A DNA stretch of 57,157 nt from Halobacillus alkaliphilus (GTDB lineage: Bacteria; Bacillota; Bacilli; Bacillales; Halobacillaceae): NCBI RefSeq assembly GCF_900113125.1, contig NZ_FOOG01000025.1, positions 1 through 57,157 on the forward strand, in the 5' to 3' direction. The number at the start of each line of letters is the position of its first letter. The stretch's first letter is position 1. The position numbers were made by a program, and so were the translations under genes. A model generated the notes under the pieces. It was not told the origin of the DNA and did not search any database. It worked only from the letters and a program-made list of their open reading frames with translations. This document shows, piece after piece, positions 17,472 through 26,137 of this stretch.

Positions 17472-17618
17472 TTGGTTAAGGTGTAACTCTATCTTAGTCT
17501 ATTAATAAATGATACCCATTCCATTCAGGGGCTCTGCCAACTGTTCTTCATACAAAAATAAGAAGCGACCCCCGCGGATCCCTTCTCCATTCAAATTCAA
17601 TATTCTATTTCAAGCCGG

Positions 17619-17837
17619 TCATGTAAACGTAACTGAATACCAGAGAAAGGCTCCTCCCAATACGGAACACATGAGTGTAATCTCCTTCCCTTTTGTCGGC
17701 AGCGGAATAAACCGGAGTAAGAAATTAACGATAAAAACAGTTAAAAATAAACACACACAGAGAACGGCTAATTTAGCCGCCGGCTCATTCACCTCTGAAT
17801 GGATGAAATGCTGTATGGCGTCCGATATAAAACCCAA
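17619..17837 (-). CDS. Small membrane protein (72 aa)
   Basis: I prefer the TTG at 17837, eight bases after GGAGG; the GTG at 17846 directly abuts that signal. The protein has an amphipathic N-terminal helix and two transmembrane helices (about residues 20-42 and 52-70). It is followed by no clear terminator. Function unknown. Confidence 0.6.
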   Translation of the reverse strand: MGFISDAIQHFIHSEVNEPAAKLAVLCVCLFLTVFIVNFLLRFIPLPTKGKEITLMCSVLGGAFLWYSVTFT

Positions 17838-17891
17838 CGTGTGCACCTCCGATAATTTCTTCCATACGTATTCTCAACGAACTGCACCTAT

Positions 17892-18083
17892 TTAAGGTGT
17901 CTGCAACTTATCTATCATTAAAGGCAAGGCCATACCGCAGTCCCCACATTCTAGTAATATATCTATTTTCACTTCACTAATAAATATGATTCTTCTAGGA
18001 CTCATCAAGGTTGAACATTTACGGCAGACATGGTGGTCAGTCTGGTCTATAACTTCCAAGTATGATTCTACGTTCGTCACCAC
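17892..18083 (-). CDS. Small zinc-ribbon-like protein (63 aa)
   Basis: A C-R-K-C pair near residues 20-23 and a C-G-D-C pair near residues 47-50 form a four-Cys zinc-ribbon pattern, framed by a basic R-R-I-I-F-I-S segment. The start is one of two tandem GTG codons behind AAGGAG. No partner gene or family is recognised. Confidence 0.6.
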   Translation of the reverse strand: MVTNVESYLEVIDQTDHHVCRKCSTLMSPRRIIFISEVKIDILLECGDCGMALPLMIDKLQTP

Positions 18084-18264
18084 TTATACATTGCTCCTTT
18101 AATTCCTTTACTTCTATTTTCGACATAATTATCAATATATTGACTGTCCAGGCAAAATTTTTTAAATAAAAGATTCTGTAAACTCTCAAAAGGGATTCAA
18201 AAGATAAGCCCCTTTGCTGCTTCTATTGATGCGCATTTATATTGGATTTTTAATCTACTAACTG

Positions 18265-18450
18265 TTACTTTTTACGATTCTCATTGTTAATGATATTAAT
18301 TACACCCAGCCCAAGAGCTAGCCACGGCAACCAAGGAACAATGCTATGAGAATAATTAAGGTTAACATTAGGAAAACTTTGAGCAATCCCTATTAGTGTA
18401 AACAAAAGAATTGAAACGGATATGTAAATGGATGACACCAATTTATTCAA
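18265..18450 (-). CDS. Small membrane protein, start uncertain
   Basis: The C-terminal 61 residues hold two transmembrane helices (about V-S-S-I-Y-I-S-V-S-I-L-L-F and W-L-P-W-L-A-L-G-L-G-V-I). I choose the TTG at 18450, preceded by GAAGGATTGATAC. The frame stays open to a TTG at 18558, only two bases after the upstream gene, so a 97-residue version is possible; that extension is polar and has no good ribosome binding site. It forms a pair with the gene at 18561. Confidence 0.5.
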   Translation of the reverse strand: MNKLVSSIYISVSILLFTLIGIAQSFPNVNLNYSHSIVPWLPWLALGLGVINIINNENRKK

Positions 18451-18560
18451 AGTATCAATCCTTCGTGCATAAACAAGGGCTTCTAAAACGCTACAAGTAA
18501 TATTTCTTCGAGAATTGCCCCCATTTCTTGATGAATCAATCTCAAAGTGACAGCCCAACC

Positions 18561-18830
18561 TTATTTATTATGTTCCTTTTCGTCTATTTCATATGTCTCT
18601 GCTTGATCTAAAGGGTCTATAAAATCATCATCATCGTAACTAAACTTATCAGAATGACGATCAGGATGACCTAACCTATAAGCATACTTATGTAGACGGA
18701 TCTGTCTAATAGTAAGAGCAAAAAAACATCCCCCTAAAGCTATGAATAATCCAGTTTTATAGTTCAAGGAGATAGATATAAAAAACAATAAGAGAGATGG
18801 AATACCAATAATCGCTTGAAATAACTTCAC
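18561..18830 (-). CDS. Small membrane protein with acidic C-terminus (89 aa)
   Basis: Starts with GTG at 18830 after AGGAGTGAAAACTT. Two hydrophobic stretches (residues 4-23 and 26-44) precede a cytoplasmic tail rich in Asp and Glu (D-D-D-D-F-I-D-P region). No family is recognised. It probably forms a two-gene unit with the downstream membrane gene. Confidence 0.6.
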   Translation of the reverse strand: MKLFQAIIGIPSLLLFFISISLNYKTGLFIALGGCFFALTIRQIRLHKYAYRLGHPDRHSDKFSYDDDDFIDPLDQAETYEIDEKEHNK

Positions 18831-18965
18831 AAGTTTTCACTCCTTTATGATAGAAATGTTAAAAGAGATCGCAGTGATATTTATAATGAACACTTACTCT
18901 CCATTCCCCAAAAACATTATATCTTTTGTACGAACTGAAATGATTTTAGTTTCAAATACTCTAGT

Positions 18966-18983
18966 ATCTCGAAACTGAGCCTC
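18966..18983. repeat. Short remnant of the CTCGAAACTGAG repeat
   Basis: The string TCTCGAAACTGAG occurs here, at 8230 and at 47822, and in diverged form at 14910. It matches the terminal part of the GC-rich intergenic repeat at 47680-47838. Confidence 0.5.
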
Positions 18984-19055
18984 CAACTAACCTCCCTGTA
19001 GCTTAACAAGCTTTTTATGAATAGGAAGCAACGTTATGCTTTTATAACATAAAAG

Positions 19056-19087
19056 AAACCGGCAGAACGTAACGATTCTGCCGGTCA
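19056..19087 (-). terminator. Terminator of the gene at 19096
   Basis: A perfect 10-bp stem (ACCGGCAGAA with TTCTGCCGGT, arms 19058-19067 and 19076-19085) is followed on the minus strand by TTTCTTTT. Confidence 0.85.
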
Positions 19088-19095
19088 TTCCTTAT

Positions 19096-19512
19096 CTATG
19101 ATTCTGTGTATCGGTACTGACGTCCGATCTTAGCAACCGCTGCGCTTACGAGCAGATGCAGGTGAAAATAGGTAAACCCACACACCACTCCCGTTCCAAA
19201 CATGCTGCTAATATCACTAAAGTATAAAGCATCCAGACTTCCACCAGAGGCCAGCTCAAACACATGCACACCAAACAGCAGAGCGATCAGAATCAATCCC
19301 CCTGCGAGAGAATAGACAGAAAGATTAACCCCATACGTTTTCTTCCATCTCAATTGCTTCTGCAAGGCTTTTAAACCGAGCCCACTGGCAATAAACCAAA
19401 AAGCAGCCACGTAAAAGACAAGGATCGTAGACATGTCTGTACCACTGACGTGATAACTGTAGGTTGAGACCAGGGAGGCAGCTACGACTCCTGTGATGAT
19501 ATTTTTGACCAT
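19096..19512 (-). CDS. Hypothetical integral membrane protein (138 aa)
   Basis: Four hydrophobic segments are visible (about residues 4-20, 28-48, 62-83 and 100-125), separated by short polar loops; one contains K-Q-L-R-W-K-K. No transport or catalytic motif is recognised. The ATG follows GGAAGAGGGGAAAA. It lies downstream of the metallophosphatase gene on the same strand, 73 bp away, and may be cotranscribed. Confidence 0.7.
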   Translation of the reverse strand: MVKNIITGVVAASLVSTYSYHVSGTDMSTILVFYVAAFWFIASGLGLKALQKQLRWKKTYGVNLSVYSLAGGLILIALLFGVHVFELASGGSLDALYFSDISSMFGTGVVCGFTYFHLHLLVSAAVAKIGRQYRYTES

Positions 19513-19585
19513 TTTTCCCCTCTTCCTTCCTTACAATAAATAGCTAACCTCACTGACTGTTCATAGTGAAAGATGCCTCTACACC

Positions 19586-20419
19586 TCAGTCTCTATGGGT
19601 AACCTCAATTAAACTTATCTGACTTTGATTAAAAAAACGTACGTGCACGACACTTGTTCCCAGACCTCTGTCAACATAAAGAAGCTGGTTATAACCAATC
19701 CGGTACATGCCATGATCATACTCTGGCAATAATCCCTGCCCTGGTGCCACAAGCGATCCGACAAACGGAATTTTCACTTTCCCTCCGTGAGTGTGACCGC
19801 TCAGTATTAAGTCAGCCGGTTGATCTTTATATTCATTAACAAAATCGGGAGAGTGAGATAGCAGAATTGTGTACAACTGCTCATCGACCCCATCGAAGGC
19901 TTGGCCCACTTTCTCCCGATTGGAATTAACATCATCGATTCCTACAACGTTAATGCTAAGGCTATCGTTTATTTGAAGAGCCGTATGTTCATTTCTTAAT
20001 ACCGTGACACGTCTTTCTTTCAGCCCCTCCAAAAAAGGATGGGTTAAAGGATGATCCCACTCATGGTTGCCGGTAACGTAAAAAACGTGTTGATACACAC
20101 TGACAATACGCTCTATTAAAGAAAAGACCTGAGTCCATTGTCTTGTATTCCGGTCGACCAGGTCTCCGGTGATCACTACCATATCAGCCTCTGCTTCTTC
20201 AATTGTCTGAAGGAGCTTCTTATTGCTTCTTCCAAACACTTTATTATGTAAGTCACTCAATTGCAACATTCTTAACCGACTGTTTTCCGGTATTTTTTTA
20301 TGAGTAATATGTTTCTCTTTACGTTTAAATACATTCGTGTCATACATAACTTTTCCAATGGCTGCCATGCATATGAAAACTCCGCTTAGCACGCTTGCCA
20401 CTTTTACCTTGCGTCCCAT
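19586..20419 (-). CDS. Membrane-anchored metallophosphoesterase (YkuE/YaeI-like)
   Basis: I choose the ATG at 20419, after GTGGTGG; a GTG at 20431 lacks a signal. An N-terminal signal-anchor (residues 6-25) is followed by a calcineurin-type phosphoesterase with all five blocks: Q-L-S-D-L-H-N, G-D-L-V-D-R, G-N-H-E-W-D, L-L-S-H-S-P-D and G-H-T-H-G-G. The two-metal site is therefore complete. Related YkuE and YaeI are extracytoplasmic enzymes; YaeI and LpxG-like members act on lipids. The substrate here is unknown; the anchor suggests activity at the outer membrane face. Confidence 0.85.
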   Translation of the reverse strand: MGRKVKVASVLSGVFICMAAIGKVMYDTNVFKRKEKHITHKKIPENSRLRMLQLSDLHNKVFGRSNKKLLQTIEEAEADMVVITGDLVDRNTRQWTQVFSLIERIVSVYQHVFYVTGNHEWDHPLTHPFLEGLKERRVTVLRNEHTALQINDSLSINVVGIDDVNSNREKVGQAFDGVDEQLYTILLSHSPDFVNEYKDQPADLILSGHTHGGKVKIPFVGSLVAPGQGLLPEYDHGMYRIGYNQLLYVDRGLGTSVVHVRFFNQSQISLIEVTHRD

Positions 20420-20685
20420 CTTGTCCACCACACTGATTCTAGTTATTTTTACAAAATCTCCATTATTATCCTAACATATGAAAGAGTTTTTCTTATAGAT
20501 AAAAGCAAACCATAATCATTTCTTCTTTACATAGAGGGCTAGAAATCTCTCTACTTTAGAAAAGGATCCCTGAACGTTTAAAATCGCAGCACATTCTAAT
20601 TGAAAAATGGATAAATGGGCTTTGAGTTCCTGATCAGGGGTGCATTTGCTATGTAAGAATAATGAATAAAAAGGAGTTTTCAATT

Positions 20686-20874
20686 ATGGGCAGATCGTTT
20701 CAAAACGGGAGAAAAAGCACGTGAAAACGGCACGTACGAATTTGATGGCTTAGTAAATGAAGGAAATGAGAATGACGTAACTGAAGATGAAATCATATTG
20801 AACTGAGTAGCGGAGACACTTCCCCTCCAAATCGTTCTAATAAAGAGGCTGCTTATTGGAAGAAGTCCAGCTAA
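20686..20874 (+). pseudogene. YjzC-like gene broken by two frameshifts
   Basis: A good ribosome binding site (AAGGAG) precedes ATG at 20686. Read with two frame changes, near 20698-20702 (one extra T) and near 20803-20807, the sequence encodes M-G-R-S, then F-K-T-G-E-K-A-R-E-N-G-T-Y-E-F-D-G, an acidic stretch, then L-S-S-G-D-T-S-P-P and A-Y-W-K-K to a stop at 20872-20874. This order fits the small YjzC family (F-K-x-G-E-K, G-x-Y, L-x-x-G-x-x-x-P-P). As written, translation stops after 12 codons. It is either a decayed gene or carries sequencing errors. Confidence 0.6.
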
Positions 20875-21022
20875 CCATTTAGTGATCCTCTAGTTTTTAA
20901 CTCGGGGATTATTTTATCAGCAAACAGGAAGAAGGATGCAATGCCTGACCTTCAAGTTATCTGCATTTCCCAATATATAAAATGAACACCCCATTACTTT
21001 TCCAGAAAAATATCCCATTTCA

Positions 21023-21253
21023 CTAAAAAGGACCTACAACAGTAGAAAGACACAATAATGATGTGCCAATAAGCAGATAACCCATTAAAGAATTGCGAGT
21101 TTTCCTGAATTCTTCAAGCGCCATGACTAACGAAAAGCTTGCTAACAACATCATTAGGTAGGGAAGCAGATAAGCAGATTCATCTGTTAGTAATCCATAA
21201 CTGGATAGAAACAAGATTATAATAGCCAGACTAACTCTAATAACCCTCAGCAA
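21023..21253 (-). CDS. DUF3953-like small membrane protein (YczI-like)
   Basis: Starts with TTG at 21253 behind GAGGTGATTAT. The 76 residues contain three hydrophobic segments and an internal L-E-E-F-R-K-T-R-N motif between the second and third, the pattern of B. subtilis YczI (DUF3953). Role unknown. It lies close to another small membrane protein gene on the same strand. Confidence 0.65.
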   Translation of the reverse strand: MLRVIRVSLAIIILFLSSYGLLTDESAYLLPYLMMLLASFSLVMALEEFRKTRNSLMGYLLIGTSLLCLSTVVGPF

Positions 21254-21336
21254 ATAATCACCTCTTTATTTTATGGCAGCTTCGCACCTTGTCACTTTCA
21301 ATTAATCATACACCGAATTCTTAAGAAATATATATC

Positions 21337-21528
21337 TTAGTAATTCAATATATCCTGACCATAGCCAATAATTCCAATGATGGCTAAAACAAGTAGTAGA
21401 ACGCCAATTAACCATACACTTATATGTAAGATTTTTTGAAGTGAAGTCTCTGTCTTGAACTTTTTCATTGTAATTAAGCTAATAGCTATCAGGATGATCC
21501 CGGTTAATAAAATGTATGCCATCCCCAA
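21337..21528 (-). CDS. Small membrane protein with two helices (63 aa)
   Basis: The start is TTG at 21528 after GGGGGAG, with an ATG two codons later. Two transmembrane helices (residues 2-20 and 35-56) frame a short K-K-F-K-T-E-T loop. Function unknown. The 360 bp between this gene and 21895 show no other gene. Confidence 0.55.
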   Translation of the reverse strand: MGMAYILLTGIILIAISLITMKKFKTETSLQKILHISVWLIGVLLLVLAIIGIIGYGQDILNY

Positions 21529-21894
21529 CTCGATCTCCCCCGATCGTTAATCTATTTTATACACTTAAAACCTTTAAACCACAATAATAATATGATTACA
21601 ATGATTTCAAAATCCTACGTTTTTGTACTCGATCCTCGAGGCGTACTCTTACAATGTTCTGTAAAGCCCAAAGTTCATGGAAACATTTCTGTTAGGAAAC
21701 GGTACTTGAAATCACTTATACTCCTTACGATAAAACTCTATAAATAGTTTCTCAAAAATCCAGTTTTGCTTTTAAACTGCCCTACTCCTTTAACAAAAGT
21801 ATGGATCCATTTATAGTTATAGTAAGAATTGTAAGAAGACATAATTAGCTTAAGTAAGTGCTTCTCATTAAATTCAAGAATGAAGGTGAATGGT

Positions 21895-22272
21895 TTGAAG
21901 AAGGTTGTTTTGGTTGTATTGTCTTTAGTATTTATTACAGCTTGCGCGCAAGGAAGCGGAGATGCTTTTATTACTTACGAAGGTAAGAGCAGTAACTGGA
22001 AAGGACAGCTTCAACTCTCAAGAGACGACTCCAGTATGAATGGTACCTATTCGTTTCGATTATTAAATGGAGAAATAACTGAAGTAGAAAACTTTACCTT
22101 AAACATTAATGAAGGAGGAACTATTTTAAATGAAGAAAAAATCCTTCTTGATCGATCAATTGAAACCTCTATTCAATGTTCTGGATGTATGACTTTTAAC
22201 GAAGACACCATTATTCCCGTAGTGATTCGTTGGAATGGGAAAACAGAAACATTCAATTTAAAAGCACCCTAG
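21895..22272 (+). CDS. Putative lipoprotein (125 aa)
   Basis: I choose the TTG at 21895, six bases after GAAGGTG, which gives a standard lipoprotein signal (M-K-K-V-V-L, hydrophobic core, lipobox I-T-A-C). The upstream ATG at 21880 has no ribosome binding site. The mature domain is beta-rich and carries a C-x-x-C pair near the middle (C-S-G-C). No family is recognised. Confidence 0.65.
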   Translation: MKKVVLVVLSLVFITACAQGSGDAFITYEGKSSNWKGQLQLSRDDSSMNGTYSFRLLNGEITEVENFTLNINEGGTILNEEKILLDRSIETSIQCSGCMTFNEDTIIPVVIRWNGKTETFNLKAP

Positions 22273-22340
22273 AAAGTTGTAAAAAGCCCGTACTACTCGA
22301 AGATTCCTAACAAGTTAGTACCATAATGGGGTTCGATTTA

Positions 22341-22700
22341 TTAATCCGTAACAGTTCCCTGGTGAAATGTCATGTGCCATTTTTCATCATTATAGGTCCA
22401 GACAGAACTTCTTAAAGAGTGTTGCTGTTTTCTTTCTATAAATACCTTAAAAGTTGTCAGTACAGATGTTGGGGAAAGGTACTTTATCTCGAAATTACTC
22501 ATGATTATTCCAGGATCGTCTTCAGATGGTAAACGCTTCAAAATGTTTTCTTTATCATATATTTCACCTGTACTTGAGTATTCGACAAAGTCTTCTGCTA
22601 ATAACTCATTTAATATTTTTTCGGATTTGCGAACTTCACCCTTAAGTAATATTGTTTCTAAACCATACAAATGTTCTTTTAGTTCTCTCTGCTTAACCAT
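22341..22700 (-). CDS. SnoaL/DUF4440-like (NTF2-fold) protein
   Basis: The 119-residue protein follows the NTF2-like layout: an N-terminal helix pair (L-x-x-L-E-x-x-L-L), L-L-A-E-D-F-V-E-Y-S-S-T-G-E-I-Y-D-K-E, a middle strand with I-K-Y-L-S-P-T-S-V-L-T-T, and a terminal S-S-V-W-T-Y-N-D-E-K-W-H-M-T-F-H-Q-G-T. DUF4440 members are small enzymes or ligand binders of mostly unknown function. GGGGGAG precedes the ATG. Confidence 0.8.
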   Translation of the reverse strand: MVKQRELKEHLYGLETILLKGEVRKSEKILNELLAEDFVEYSSTGEIYDKENILKRLPSEDDPGIIMSNFEIKYLSPTSVLTTFKVFIERKQQHSLRSSVWTYNDEKWHMTFHQGTVTD

Positions 22701-22858
22701 TCATATTTCTCCCCCTTAACTCCTTAGGTCTCTTCTTTCATCTAGAGAAGCTCACAATCTTTTTTGCATTCCCTGCACTTATGTAATGAGGGCAAGTTAC
22801 TCGTTGAAGTAACCCTTTCAGTAAGAGAAAAAATTTCGCAATAAGCTACTTTCTTTCA

Positions 22859-23290
22859 TTAAGAAACTTCTACTGTCATTTTTTCATATAATTCTCCCCC
22901 AACAAAAACACTTAGTTCCCAAGTGCCTTCTGAAGGAAATTCCATATTTGATGGAGTATGTCCATCTGCACCGTTATGGGGACCAGCCAAAGAACCATCA
23001 ACTAACGTTTTTTTATCATCAGTTTCAAGATTGACTCCTGTAACTTTAAATTCTTCTCCTTCAAAACCTTGATCACCCCATAAATGCCACATGTATTTAT
23101 CTTTCTTATTAGCGATTAAATTTTCACCTTCATCTAAAATAAATCCTACATTCTTTTCTACACCAAGCATGGTATAATTTTCTGTTTCAAAATAAGATGC
23201 TTCTTTTGCGGAATTTTCTTTTTCGTCAGAACAACCAGTCACTAAAAATAGTAAGGACAGCATTAGGAGTAAGTAAATCTTTCCAGCCAT
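22859..23290 (-). CDS. Putative lipoprotein (DUF4871-like)
   Basis: A signal peptide with lipobox F-L-V-T-G-C (Cys20) precedes an extracellular beta-sandwich-like domain with G-V-E-K-N-V-G-F-I, Y-M-W-H-L-W-G and a late P-S-E-G-T-W-E-L-S-V-F-V segment. This pattern recalls the DUF4871 lipoproteins of Bacillus, a call of moderate confidence. AGGAGG precedes the ATG. Function unknown. Confidence 0.7.
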   Translation of the reverse strand: MAGKIYLLLMLSLLFLVTGCSDEKENSAKEASYFETENYTMLGVEKNVGFILDEGENLIANKKDKYMWHLWGDQGFEGEEFKVTGVNLETDDKKTLVDGSLAGPHNGADGHTPSNMEFPSEGTWELSVFVGGELYEKMTVEVS

Positions 23291-23332
23291 TTTTGAACCT
23301 CCTCTATTATTTTGAGATTGAGCCTTTCATGG

Positions 23333-23374
23333 ACCAGCCGGCACTCTCTTTAACAATTTGTGCCGGCTGTTTTA
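23333..23374. terminator. Hairpin terminator between lipoprotein and monooxygenase genes
   Basis: A perfect 10-bp GC-rich stem (CAGCCGGCAC with GTGCCGGCTG, arms 23335-23344 and 23360-23369). The T-run is clearer on the plus strand (TTTTAG) than on the minus strand, although the adjacent genes run minus. Confidence 0.6.
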
Positions 23375-23379
23375 GTAGA

Positions 23380-24999
23380 CTAACTAAAAAATTGAGCAAG
23401 TTTGTCCATCATTGCTTCTGAATCTGTCGACGTTTCATGAAATGCAACGTGACCGTCGGGGCGAATAATTACCGTGTTGCCTTTTTCCATACCTAGTTTC
23501 TCTTTCACGTCTCGATGGACGTCGTAAATAATCGGAAGTTCACTCCCCTCAGTTCTCACAGTACCGCCCTTCGCAACGAGAAAAATTTTGAATAGATTCT
23601 GGTATTTTTCTTCTACCTTCTCATAAAAAGAGTAAGCATAGTCAATTAACTCCTGATTCTGAGCGTCAATATAAATAAAGCAGAGGTGTCCGTGTTTGTG
23701 AATAAGCGGATACAGTCTTTCATCATTCGTTCCATCAAAGAACAACATGTGATCCGGAATTCGTTTCCCTGCTTGAAGGGATCCTCTTGAAAGGGATGAA
23801 TCTCTAAGCCTCTTATTTCTCGCCGTCTTGTTGTACTCGTTGTAAACATGAGATAAGCGATTAGCTACGATCCCTTCTATCCAGCTCTGTGTTAAGGCCG
23901 CTTTCCCTGTCCAGTTACGGATTTTACCTCCGATTCCATCTAGATTGATAACCTTCAGCATCGTGGAGGTTTCCTTTAGAATATTTTCTCCAATTGGAGA
24001 ACGCTCCTCGTGGTAGCTGTTAAGAAAGGAATCCCTTGCGTATCCTTTTAACACCGCATCAAGTTTCCAGCCGAGGTTGGCTGCGTCCTGAAGTCCTAGA
24101 TTCATTCCCTGGCCGCCTAAAGGATTATGGATATGAGCCGCATCCCCTACAAAGAATACCCGGCCTGTCCGATAATTGGGCACCTGTCTGTGAGCGGTCC
24201 CAAAATAAGTCAGCCATTTCGGATTCTCCACCTTATACGAAACAGGAAGAATCGTGTTCATGCTCTCCTGCAGTTCTTCCAGTGAGAGATCATCCTTATG
24301 GGGAAGGCCCTGCTTAGCCCGGTCCATTCCCACCACGCGGTAACTGCCGTCAGCATATGGAAAGAAAGCGATAGCCCCGCGGTCATTTAGGGTCATATCA
24401 ATATAAATCTCATTAAGTCCGGGAACATCTACATCCCCAAGGAAAAAGGTAAACCCTTCATCTTTGCCGATAAAGTCGACACCCAGGTCTTTACGAATTT
24501 TACTATGAACCCCATCGCAGGCCATCAAGTACTTGGAAAAATATTTTTTAAGTTCACCCTCATGTCTCGCACTAACGTAAACGCCTTGATCGGACTGGGT
24601 TACTTCTACAACTTCATGTTCACGCTCAACCTTACCTCCTGAGGATTCTAAATGATCTTCCAATATAGATTCCGTCTCACTTTGAGGGATAATGAACAGA
24701 TAAGGATATCTGCTTTTAATATGATAAAGTTCTACTAGAGATGGCTTCTCTCCCCCTAAGTGAAGTTTCGCTCCCGGCCCGGGATATCCCTTTTTCAAAA
24801 AAGGTTTATGGAGACCTAATAACTCGAACATTTCGAGGGTTCTTGCCTGAATACCAAGGGCTTTCGATAAGTCGGAAGGTTCTGCTCTCTTCTCTAAACA
24901 GATGAAGTCGACTTCTCTTTTCTGTAATTCATTGGCTGCCATAAGTCCTGAAGGGCCTGCTCCAATAATGAGTACATCGGTTTCGATAACGGAACTCAT
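23380..24999 (-). CDS. FAD-dependent aromatic-type monooxygenase
   Basis: The 539-residue protein belongs to the class A flavoprotein hydroxylases (PheA/TfdB/FAD_binding_3 group): G-A-G-P-S-G near residues 13-18 binds the FAD ADP moiety, A-C-D-G-V-H-S-K-I-R-K is the DG motif, and F-F-V-G-D-A-A-H-I-H-N-P-L-G-G-Q-G-M-N is the GD motif. The C-terminal 150 residues form the thioredoxin-like domain of this group. These enzymes hydroxylate phenols, polyketides or drugs such as rifampicin using NAD(P)H and oxygen. No pathway genes are adjacent, so the substrate is open. AAGGAAAGGAG precedes the ATG. Confidence 0.9.
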   Translation of the reverse strand: MSSVIETDVLIIGAGPSGLMAANELQKREVDFICLEKRAEPSDLSKALGIQARTLEMFELLGLHKPFLKKGYPGPGAKLHLGGEKPSLVELYHIKSRYPYLFIIPQSETESILEDHLESSGGKVEREHEVVEVTQSDQGVYVSARHEGELKKYFSKYLMACDGVHSKIRKDLGVDFIGKDEGFTFFLGDVDVPGLNEIYIDMTLNDRGAIAFFPYADGSYRVVGMDRAKQGLPHKDDLSLEELQESMNTILPVSYKVENPKWLTYFGTAHRQVPNYRTGRVFFVGDAAHIHNPLGGQGMNLGLQDAANLGWKLDAVLKGYARDSFLNSYHEERSPIGENILKETSTMLKVINLDGIGGKIRNWTGKAALTQSWIEGIVANRLSHVYNEYNKTARNKRLRDSSLSRGSLQAGKRIPDHMLFFDGTNDERLYPLIHKHGHLCFIYIDAQNQELIDYAYSFYEKVEEKYQNLFKIFLVAKGGTVRTEGSELPIIYDVHRDVKEKLGMEKGNTVIIRPDGHVAFHETSTDSEAMMDKLAQFFS

Positions 25000-25329
25000 A
25001 AACAGCGCTCCTTTCCTTCATTTATATAATGAACTCTGATTGATGGTTTACATGTGAAAGTTATTCCGGCTTTACGTCGATTCAATTATGTGAAGCAATT
25101 TACACCACTCCTGTCAGTTCCCACACATCCGGCCTAATCAGCTAGTCCACATGTCATAGTACGATACCCGTAATCCATACCCTCATGCCAATCATGACAC
25201 ATCCAAACACATACCAGATTTATACATGTCCTCACGCTAAAGTTTTAAAAACCCCCTCTAAGCCATATAAGGTTAAGAGGGGGTCCGTGAAGCCTATGTA
25301 AAAGTTTATGAAACCTTATTCCACCCCAT
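25000..25329. other. Intergenic region, no gene seen
   Basis: About 330 bp without a plausible coding sequence. The only clear structure is the terminator near 25251-25284, which belongs to the Rok-like gene. Confidence 0.5.
25247..25285 (-). terminator. Terminator of the Rok-like gene
   Basis: Arms ACCCCCTCT (25251-25259) and AGAGGGGGT (25276-25284) form a 9-bp stem; the minus strand continues with TTTTT. Confidence 0.85.
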
Positions 25330-25899
25330 CTACTCGGAAGTTCTGTCGTCCAGGATGGTAATTTTCCTATTTCCGCTGATTAAACTTCTTAAGCGCGGAT
25401 CTACCTTTCTCGCTCTCCAGATAATTTGAGAGAAGTTTGCCGGGGTGAATTTGTAGTGATCGATCAAGTATTGTTCGAATGCTTCATGATCGACTTGATT
25501 ATTATGTTCTTTTGCATAATCAATTAAAATGCGAGTCAATTCTTTATAACTCATACTCTTATCCGAATCTTTTGAGAAGGCTTCAGAGTTCGTGGACAGA
25601 ATATAATCATGCTTGGAAGCTTCTTTTGGTTGCTCTTCCTTATAATGATTTGTTGTTTTCTCTATTAAAAGATCGGCTGGAATATTCGCACCGTATTTCT
25701 TTAAATCTTCATCTGTTTCGGCAAGTGCTTTTAAAATAGCGGACGTATCCATATCCTCATTTCTCTCTTCCAGACGTTCCAGGCGTCGAATTAAATCCTG
25801 CTGTTCGTCCGTAAGCTTCTCGATCATTTCCCGCAGATGCTTTTTTTCCTCTAATATATTCTCTAAACGCATCGCTATCGCTTGTTTTAATGTAAACAT
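25330..25899 (-). CDS. Rok-like coiled-coil/winged-helix protein
   Basis: Residues 1-48 begin M-F-T-L-K-Q-A-I-A-M-R-L-E and form a charged coiled coil, much like the oligomerisation helix of B. subtilis Rok. Residues 50-118 are a variable linker. Residues 120-185 contain helices (Y-K-E-L-T-R-I-L-I-D-Y-A and Y-L-I-D-H-Y-K-F-T-P-A-N-F-S-Q-I-I-W-R-A-R-K) ending in a basic R-K-I-T-I-L wing, similar in layout to the Rok winged helix. Rok is a nucleoid protein that silences AT-rich foreign DNA. Similarity is architectural; a different small regulator is possible. TAAAGGAGGGC precedes the ATG. Confidence 0.55.
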   Translation of the reverse strand: MFTLKQAIAMRLENILEEKKHLREMIEKLTDEQQDLIRRLERLEERNEDMDTSAILKALAETDEDLKKYGANIPADLLIEKTTNHYKEEQPKEASKHDYILSTNSEAFSKDSDKSMSYKELTRILIDYAKEHNNQVDHEAFEQYLIDHYKFTPANFSQIIWRARKVDPRLRSLISGNRKITILDDRTSE

Positions 25900-26137
25900 G
25901 CGCTAGGGCCCTCCTTTAAACGTACCACTTATAGAATCATGATAGCATATGAAAAAGGAAGGATATTCTAAAACCTCTCGGATATTAAAAATTTGATAAA
26001 AAAGTTGCTGTTATTCTTCCGGTTCTCCTTTCTCTTCCCCATATCCACTTTGAATCATTCCTTCTTACGTATAAATAACCCCCTCCCTTGGAAATCATGG
26101 ATAAGAAGTAGAAATTAACGTCAGGGGCGAACCAAAA

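Noticed and set aside
26055-26090. Possible SigG promoter before the germinant receptor operon
   Set aside because: A TGAATC-like -35 is present, but a matching -10 occurs only at about 11-bp spacing, too short to call.
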